Shown here: positions 56,252 through 64,000 of the stretch, one piece after another
How the letters are laid out: each line of letters opens with the position of its first letter
Numbering within the stretch: position 1 is the stretch's first letter
NCBI GenBank assembly: GCA_016800925.1
Contig: JABCPU010000007.1
Location: forward strand, 186,001 to 250,000
DNA from: Suillus spraguei
Lineage: Eukaryota; Basidiomycota; Agaricomycetes; Boletales; Suillaceae
Reading direction: 5' to 3'
DNA length: 64,000 nucleotides
Translations under genes and position numbers: made by a program
Notes under the pieces: generated by a model
What the model saw: only the letters and a program-made list of their open reading frames with translations
What the model was told of the DNA's origin: nothing
The model's database searches: none

Positions 56252-59200
56252 ATGTCCACGCCTGACTTATTCTCATTCCTCGATGGGGCGCCTTCTGGAG
56301 ACGAGGACAAAGATGAAAATATTCCCGAGCCCCGTCACGTCGACCAGAAAATAAAGCGTCGTGCAAGCACAGATCCTCCAGGTGACCGTGCTTCTGGCAG
56401 TTTTGCTTCTTCCAAGAAACCCCGTATATTATCACCTGTACCAGTTGTCGTGGATGAGTTTGAGACCGAAGCCAAACGTGAAATGGCCGCAAGTGGAGGG
56501 CTCACGGGGTCGGTCGAAGCTGGTTCACGGCTGGAACTGAGACATCAGGTATTAACCAATCTCTCGGATAATTTGTATTGATCTATAACTTTGCCAGGTC
56601 CGCCACCAAGTTGCCATACCACCAAGTTATCACTATGTGCCGATCGCGCAGCATGTCCCTCCCCAAAAACCGGCAAGGGAATACAAGTTCACTCTTGATC
56701 CATTTCAGCAAGTTTCCGTATTCGCTATCCAGCGTAACGAAAGTGTTTTGGTTTCGGCACATACGAGTGCTGGAAAAACGGTTGTCGCAGAATACGCTAT
56801 CGCGCAATGCCTGCAAAATAAACAACGTGTTATTTACACTAGTCCGATCAAGGTGAGCAGCAGCCTTGGTGTATAATCACGAGGGGATAACTGGGAGTCT
56901 AACAGGCTTTGAGTAATCAAAAGTACCGTGAGATGCTCGCAGAATTCGGGGACGTTGGTCTGATGACCGGAGATGTGACTATCAATCCTTCCGCGACGTG
57001 TCTTGTAATGACTACAGAGGTATGTGTGACTCATAACCATCCTCTCACCAGTTTAGAGACTTTCGACAGATCTTACGGTCGATGCTCTATCGAGGGTCCG
57101 AGATAATGCGTGAAGTTGCGTGGGTGATCTTTGACGAAATTCACTACATGCGAGACAAAGAGCGTGGGGTTGTCTGGGAGGAAACTATCATCCTGCTACC
57201 TCATACAGTTCGCTACGTTTTTCTTTCCGCCACTATACCGAACGCCATGCAATTTGCTGAGTGGATCTGTAAATCCCACGATCAACCGTGTCATGTTGTT
57301 TATACCGACTTCCGTCCAACACCGTTACAACACTATCTATTTCCTGCAGGAGGCGAAGGTATCTATCTGGTCGTCAATGAAAAAGGAGAATTTCGTGAAG
57401 ACAACTTCAGCAAAGCGATGGGTACACTTCAAGACAAAACCGGGGAGGACCCCGCCGACCCGCGCAGCGGAAAAGGTCGTAAAGGCAAGACGAAAAAAGG
57501 AGGTGAAAAGAAAGGTAGCTGATTTGTCTGTATCTCGCCCACCATCGGCCTAATCATCACTAGGGCCATCCGATATTTCCAAAATCATCAAAATGATCAT
57601 GCTCAAGAACTACAATCCTGTCATTGTTTTTGCCTTCAGCAAGCGAGAGTGCGAGGCTCTTGCGCTTACCATGTCTAAATTCGAATTTAATTCGACAGAC
57701 GAGCAGGAACTCGTTTCGAACATTTTTCAAAACGCCATCGAAAATCTCTCGACAGAGGATCGGAATCTCTCCCAAATATCCAATATCCTTCCGTTGCTCA
57801 AACGAGGTGTTGGGATACATCATGGCGGCTTGCTACCTATTCTCAAGGAAGTCATTGAGATTCTCTTCCAAGAAGGCCTCATAAAGGTTCTATTTGCCAC
57901 GGAGACGTTTTCCATTGGACTCAATATGCCTGCAAAAACAGTAGTTTTTACTGCCGCCCGCAAATTCGACGGAAGAGAATTTCGAAACCTTTCTTCAGGA
58001 GAGTACATTCAAATGTCTGGTCGTGCAGGTAGACGTGGTCTTGACGATCGAGGTGTTGTCATTATGATGTGCGACGAAAAACTAGAGCCATCGGCTGCCA
58101 AAGACATGATCAAGGGAGAGGCTGACCGGCTAGATTCTGCCTTCCACCTTGGTTATAACATGATCTTGAACTTACTCAAGGTTGAAGGCATCAGTCCTGA
58201 GTACATGCTCGAGCGATGTTTTTTTCAATTCCAAAGTAGCGCTGGCATTCCTGTCCTGGAAGATGGTGAGTGTCTTGGATACACGTCGTGAAACCACTGA
58301 TTCCCACTTAGAGCTGCAGAAAGAAGAAAAACGGCGAGACGCTATCACCATTCCGGACGAAAATATCGTTGCCACCTATTACGATTACCGTCAACAACTG
58401 GATCGCATGGCAGCAGATTTCCGCGAAGTAATTACTCATCCCAGCTATTCGCTTCCATTCCTGCAGCCCGGTCGTCTGATCAAGGTGAAGTGTAAAGATC
58501 TGGACTTTGGGTGGGGCGTAGTCGTTAACTACCAAAAGCGTTTGCCACCAAAGGTAGTTATCCTCGTGGGACAAATTTAATCGCATACTCATCCGTCTTT
58601 AGACATGGCAAGAACGTCAGCCACTAGATGTCCCTCCCCACGAACAATACGTCCTCGATGTCCTACTGAACTGTAACGACGGCGCTACGCTACCGAAAGA
58701 CAAAACGATATCCACACCCACACCGGGAGGGATACTACCTTGTTCCCCTGGCGAGAAAGGCTCGCCGCTCGTAGTGCCCATTTTCCTTTCTACCGTAGAC
58801 GCGATCAGCCACATCCGTGTCTTCCTACCGAAAGATCTTCGACAAGATCAAGCGCGTGATACCGTTTGGAAGAGCGTTCTCGAAGTGCAGCGCAGATTTC
58901 CGGACGGGATTGCCCTTCTCGATCCTGTACAAAACATGGACATCAAAGACGACAAGTTCAAGGCCCTAGTCAACGTAAGTCACTATCGACTTCCAAATTA
59001 TCGCGCGAAATTTAATATTGTGAGCAGAAAATCGACGTCATGGAGCAAAGAATGTTCTCAAATCCACTGCATAGTGATCCTCGTCTCCCAGAACTATACA
59101 CGCTGTACGCCCAAAAGCAGGAGGCGCAAACGAAGATACGGGATCTGAAGAAGCGCATTATGGCAACCCACGATGTCCTGCAACTCGAGGAGTTGAAATG

Positions 59201-59887
59201 CCGGAAACGTGTACTCCGTCGACTTGAGTGCACGAACGCATCCGACATCGCAGAGCTGAAGGGTCGTGTGGCTTGCGAAATCAGCACCGGGGATGAGCTT
59301 CTTCTTACGGAACTCATATTCAACGGCGTGTTCAACACCCTACTCCCTGAGCAATGCGCCAGTCTTCTCAGCTGCTTCGTTTTCACAGAAAAGGTATATA
59401 GGAATTTTTCGTATTTCGTGAATTAGCTATGTTAACATCCTGGATTCCAGAGCGAGCACGTCACTAAGCTCACGGAAGAGTTAGCAGCGCCATTGCGTGT
59501 TATGCAAGAATTCGCGCGCCGAATAGCGAAGGTATCCCAGGAATCAAAATTACCACTGGTCGAGGAAGAATATGTTACGTCTTTCAAGGTCGAATTAATG
59601 GACGCCGTTTTCCAATGGTGTAGAGGAGCTTCGTTTTCCGACATTTGCAAGGTTTGTCGACGCTACCGTTCATGATGAACTTACTGATCCATTATCGGAC
59701 GCAGTTGACGGATCAATTCGAGGGAAACTTGATACGTGTCTTCAGGCGCCTTGGTGAATTACTTCGTCAGATGGCTCAGGCCGCCAAAGTTATCGGTAAC
59801 TTGGAACTGCAACAAAAATTCCAACAGGCATCTGAGATGCTAGAGCGCCCCAATTCCGTTATTTTTTGTTCTTCCTTGTACCTGTAG
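56252..59887 (+). CDS. MTR4: MTR4 exosome RNA helicase (Ski2-like)
   Basis: Ten exons (56252-56548, 56598-56852, 56906-57019, 57070-57514, 57564-58265, 58312-58553, 58603-58974, 59028-59393, 59451-59651, 59705-59887) join in frame to 1058 residues, the usual Mtr4 size. Helicase motifs are intact: AHTSAGKT (I), DEIHYM (II), SATIPNA (III) and [10 protein letters not shown] (VI). The arch/KOW insertion follows ([19 protein letters not shown]), then the DSHCT-type C-terminal domain ending [11 protein letters not shown] to [11 protein letters not shown]. The short acidic N-terminus ([18 protein letters not shown]) carries a LFSFLD motif like the one Mtr4 uses to dock on the nuclear exosome. It unwinds RNA for the nuclear exosome (TRAMP). 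It is convergent with the catalase gene, 279 bp apart. Confidence 0.96.
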
Positions 59888-60166
59888 AGATCTATGATGC
59901 TCCAAGCCTCACTTTCCTTAGGATGCGTGATTTCTTGTGGGTCTGATATACTGATGAGCCAGAACGCTTGTAACATGTAGCATGAATTGTCTTTCGCTTA
60001 TCGTCTACAGCGATGAGATGCAGTACCCTCTGTGTTCCAACTTGTAAATATATCGTTTGTTCGGAATCGCCAGATTCTACACCGTCCTGCAGATACTTGG
60101 CAACACTGATATTTCCATTCCGATTTCTGGTACAGAACAATACACACAGCAATATTTCCATAATGT

Positions 60167-62156
60167 CTAGTACTGCTCAGCACCGACACCATGCCTGAAA
60201 CGAACTGCCTCTGACGCGGGTTTAACAGGCAAAGGCTTTACGGTGGGAGCACCGATAGCCTTGGCAATGCGGTCAGACAAAGATTGGTCGACAGACGCAA
60301 AGTAAGAAACTAGATTAAATTTAGTCGATTAATAATATCTGGATATCAGATTTGAACGTACGAGTTCGTGCCTTAACCTCGGCGCTTTTGGCACCACCAA
60401 GGTGGCCAGCAATGTTCGCAACCAGGCGCGTCCTGGCTCCTTCATCCATGACATCTCGGTAGAGTGTACGCGGTTGCTCGAAGTCAACTAAAAAATTAGT
60501 CAGTGTCACCAAAGTCCAACGAACAGTGTTTAAGCCTCTTACGCTCAGTGATCTCGCTCAAGTCCCAGAATGCTCCACCGAGCCAAGTTTCATGCTTCTT
60601 GGATCGCTCATAGTCCCTGGGTGTGCCCTTAATAGATCCCTTGTTGCTCAAGTACGTCAAGGGTGTGATGGAACTCTGATAATTTGGCCGGGCTCCCTGG
60701 TTGTTGAATGCCATGGGACCATCGCGTTGGAAGTGGGCAAGAGGGGCAATGGGCGCATTGACAGGGAGTTGGTGGTAATTTGCGCCGAGCCGGTGACGGT
60801 GGGTGTCGGGATAAGAGAATAGCCGTGACTGAAGTACAGGGTCAGCCGAAGCCTCGAAGTAGGGTATCAGATGGCTCGGCGCAAAGGCAACCTATTGAAG
60901 TATGTTTATCAGCCACATCATAGCAGAATAAAATAAATTCCCGTCACCTGTTCAATCTCAGCGAAGTAGTTTTGCGGGTTCTCGTTGAGTACGAATTTCC
61001 CTAGGGGACGCAAGGGGTAGTCCTTGTGGGACCAAACTTTGGTCAAGTCCAGGACGTTGTAGCGGAATTTTTCAGCCTGCACTGGAGTCATAGTTTGCTG
61101 AATCAGAGGTTAACGATTGAAGTTGGAGGCATAGACGATTAATTACTGACAACGTAGACGGTCCAGGATGGGAACTTTCCAGCGTCTATGGTTTCGAACA
61201 ACGATTGAATACCGTAATCTGGGTTGTCTGCCGACAATCTATGGGCCGCGGCAGCATCGAGGGTCTATGCAATACATTAATAACAAACCGTTGCGCTAAT
61301 AAAGCAAGCAAACCTTGAAGCCACCATCAGCAATACAGTGAATCTGGGTGTAGACCCACGAGCCGTCATCTTTCACGAGCTTGAAGGTATGGCCGGAATA
61401 GCCGTGCATGTTGTGGTAGCCATCGGGTGTCCCACGGTCGGAAAACAGTATCATGACTTGATGCGCCGATTCCGGGTTTTGAGACAGGTAATCCTATGAG
61501 GAAAGATGTTTCGATCTGGACTGTTTGAAAGTGAAATGGATCTTACCCAGAACGCGTCTGGATCTTTCAGGTGTGTCTGGGGGTCACGCTTCTGGGTGTG
61601 AATGAAGGGCGGGAATTTGGCAGGATCTCTGATGAAGAACACAGGTGTGTTATTGAACACCCAGTCTAGGTTGCCTTCCTCCGTTCTCAATTTCAGAGCG
61701 AAACCACGGGGATCACGAGCCGTGTCAGCGGAACCGTTTTCACCACCGACAGTAGAGAAACGGGCGGTTATCCTAACTTTCTTGCCAACTTGGGTGAACA
61801 GTTTGCAAGATGTGATGTCACTGAGATCATGGGTCGTTTCGAAATAGCCATGAGCGCCGGCGCCTTTAGCGTGCACCTAACATATGATGGGTATGGAAGC
61901 CTATTCATTTGAGTATCGCGCTTACCACACGCTCAGGGATCCGTTCCCGATCGAAATGAGCAAGGAGATCGATGTGGTGGAAGTCTGATATGTGGATCAG
62001 CATGGATATCTATGTTGGCTGAGTGAACGAACCTTGAAGGAGGAGCGGTCCTACAGGACCGACACGTTCAGCAGCAAGGGGATGCGCTACAGCTGCACCA
62101 TTAGAAGTAGTATATACTGCGCCATCTGTAGCAGCGAAGACTTGGGGGGAGGGCAT
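60167..62156 (-). CDS. Catalase, small-subunit type
   Basis: About nine exons on the minus strand encode about 500 residues, start 62156 ([20 protein letters not shown]) and stop 60167. The distal histidine signature reads [15 protein letters not shown], split by an intron before VHAKG. The asparagine lies in [11 protein letters not shown], and the proximal haem-ligand signature is [14 protein letters not shown] with its tyrosine. Length and the absence of a flavodoxin-like C-terminal domain fit small-subunit (clade 3) catalases, which convert hydrogen peroxide to water and oxygen. The last residues are AEQY, with no SKL-type signal, so the compartment is not obvious. Confidence 0.95.
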
Positions 62157-64000
62157 GATTGAGAGATGATGAATGGTCAAAAGAAAGATGGGATGTTATT
62201 CGAGATAGATAGTGGATTATAAGTACGCTGGGAACTGCCTTACGAATACGTGGGGATGATCAGGTGGTCCGCCACGCTCCGAGAATGGTTTGTGCCCTCC
62301 GTTGCACACCCATTAAGGCTCAGCTGTGTTGGGTGCACGAGAATAGTACTAGTCCGAATCAGATCTGACACTTTGACGACAAATGGTTTACTGGATTGAA
62401 ACCCCTGTCACCCATATCTTGGCCCAATGATATGCTGCGGAAAAAGTAAGGTAACACAAAAAGGGTTAGTTGTTTGGACAACAATGGAAACTGACCGTGG
62501 AAAAGATGTGGTTAGATCGTGGGTTACTGAATATATTCCCACGAGATCATGAATGGGAGCCGCTTGTACGCGTGAACAACCGGTCATCAAATCATCGCAG
62601 TCCCTCATCGCGTCATCCCTTACCCTTATAGGTTGACGCGATTAGCACATCCTCGAACAACTCCACAAGATAACCCAGCCAGAATTTAGTCGCGCCACGA
62701 GGCTGGTCATCTGCACCATAAAACGTGTCTTACGCTTCAAAAGTCTACCTGATCCTCGGTACGTACCAGAACTTTGGATAACACGGCGGCCTGACTTCCC
62801 CTGACACTCAGGAGTAGGCACTATTATTATAATATGAACATCCTCGGGCAGAACCATGGGAGGATGTACGAGCACTTTAAAACCCTCTATAATGAAGTCT
62901 GAGAGCCGGCCTCTACAACCTCAACGCTAGTCCAACAGATACTGGCTACCTTGAGAATGTTGCTGACAGAAAATCAACATAACGCTACCACGCCCACGAA
63001 CTTCAGAGTTAGGCAGCTGACTTGTGCAATCGTTCCTCTACTTTCAGCAGTCTCTGGTGAAGGTTCTCGCTTGATCGACGCTGAGTTTGCTTAACCCAAA
63101 GATGCAGAAAAATTAATGGGCGGAGTTTGCCTTGGACTACGCCACTCAGGAAGGAAGTTTGAGAAGGAAGAGCATTTGACTGTAGCGTGTTGACGAGGGA
63201 TTGGTGCTGCAGCGACCGAGATTTCATAGATCATAACGCAGACAAACATGGGACACGGAACTTATTTCATCCATCTGACGTCATGAAACAGCACATGATT
63301 TTGCTCAATTCGGGACTCCTAATATGTACCATTGACTTTGATGAACGTATCCCGGACCCTCTGATATATCAGCCCAAGGAGGTACTCGACTCGTCAGCCA
63401 GTGACACTTTCGTCGTGAATAACCAACACATGAATCACTGTTACGTGTGAGAGGAACAAGCTGGACACCGCGTGATTGCTAAAGTTGATATATAAACTTT
63501 CCGGTTCGGCCGCATCAGCACGGGGAGATTGCCAATTTGCCAAACAAAATTTAAGCACTGAATCTAGGTCAATTGCACAATTCGAGCTAGAAATGAGCTC
63601 ACTTTCTCATGTTGGACAGTGGTAGTCGGAGTGTAAACTGGGAATTTGAAGACTCTGACGTAGATTTCATATGGGACTATATCAGACAATATGTACGACA
63701 AATCTGGAGAGAAAGGTTTGATGCCGTTGGAACGATCTCAACAGCGAGTGTCGACTGTACAGATCTGACGAAGATCGTTGTCAATATAACGGAGGTGTGA
63801 TGCCGACAATTACCTTCATTTACCACGTTCTTTGACAATCTTCACCCCGGGTATTCGTTTACAAGATGTGGATGACTTGGCAACCTCTGGTGGAGTATTA
63901 AGCGTTGGCAGTGATGCTGAAGGTGTGATATCAGTGTCCACAGAAAAACCCAGATGGGAAATAGGTTCCGCACGGGCGTTCAGACGCCGAACGGTTGAGC
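62157..64000. other. Catalase upstream region and window end, no supported gene
   Basis: A TTATAA-like element lies at about 62216-62222, some 60 bp before the catalase start, and may be its TATA region. Beyond it only short frames exist; the best (63609-63800, plus, about 63 codons, rich in Asp, Trp and Arg) has no recognised family or linked exon. A gene extending past 64000 cannot be excluded. Confidence 0.4.

Noticed and set aside
63609..63800. 63-codon frame at the right end of the window
   Set aside because: No recognised motif, no splice-linked exon and a neighbouring sequence full of stops; kept only as a note in the gap entry.

Overview
The window is nuclear DNA from a filamentous basidiomycete, most likely an Agaricomycete. 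Genes are split by many short introns (mostly 43-65 bp, GT-AG). The gene set is typical fungal housekeeping (YKT6, ERG10-type thiolase, eL38, MTR4, myosin II, IND1, catalase), with lineage-typical items: DUF6533-type membrane proteins, a fungal P450, a GH16 glucanase of the type II membrane kind and a chromodomain Ty3/gypsy element. There is no bacterial, viral or organellar block. Exon models below were built by hand from splice consensus, phase and family resemblance; P450, GT2, GH16, thiolase, YKT6, S2P, eL38, IND1 and MTR4 all close in frame.

Region 1-15 kb is gene-poor and decayed. It holds tandem repeats, a tRNA-like SINE head, a tandem-duplicated small secreted cysteine-rich gene (one copy intact, one broken), three copies or relics of a DUF6533 seven-helix-type gene, a GPI-anchor-like cysteine-rich gene, a LINE RNase H relic and several segmental duplications. 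An intact cytochrome P450 follows at 15.4-17.5 kb. Region 18-21 kb is again duplicated and relic DNA, and includes a filled versus empty insertion site.

Region 21.4-28.6 kb carries two divergently transcribed cell-wall-type genes, a family 2 glycosyltransferase (minus) and a GH16 glucanase (plus), whose start codons lie 201 bp apart. Region 29-34 kb holds a 1.3-1.4 kb segmental duplication whose two copies both contain the last exon of the acetyl-CoA acetyltransferase gene, with a decayed gene between them.

Region 34-50 kb is dense housekeeping sequence: acetyl-CoA acetyltransferase, tRNA-Gly(GCC), YKT6, site-2 protease, ribosomal protein eL38, myosin II heavy chain, IND1-type P-loop Fe-S protein, and a conserved protein of unknown role. 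At 50.4-55.9 kb a full-length Ty3/gypsy chromovirus with two LTRs that look identical and a 5-bp target duplication sits between the divergent starts of the unknown gene and the MTR4 helicase gene. MTR4 and a clade-3-like catalase converge at about 60 kb; the last 1.8 kb shows no supported gene.
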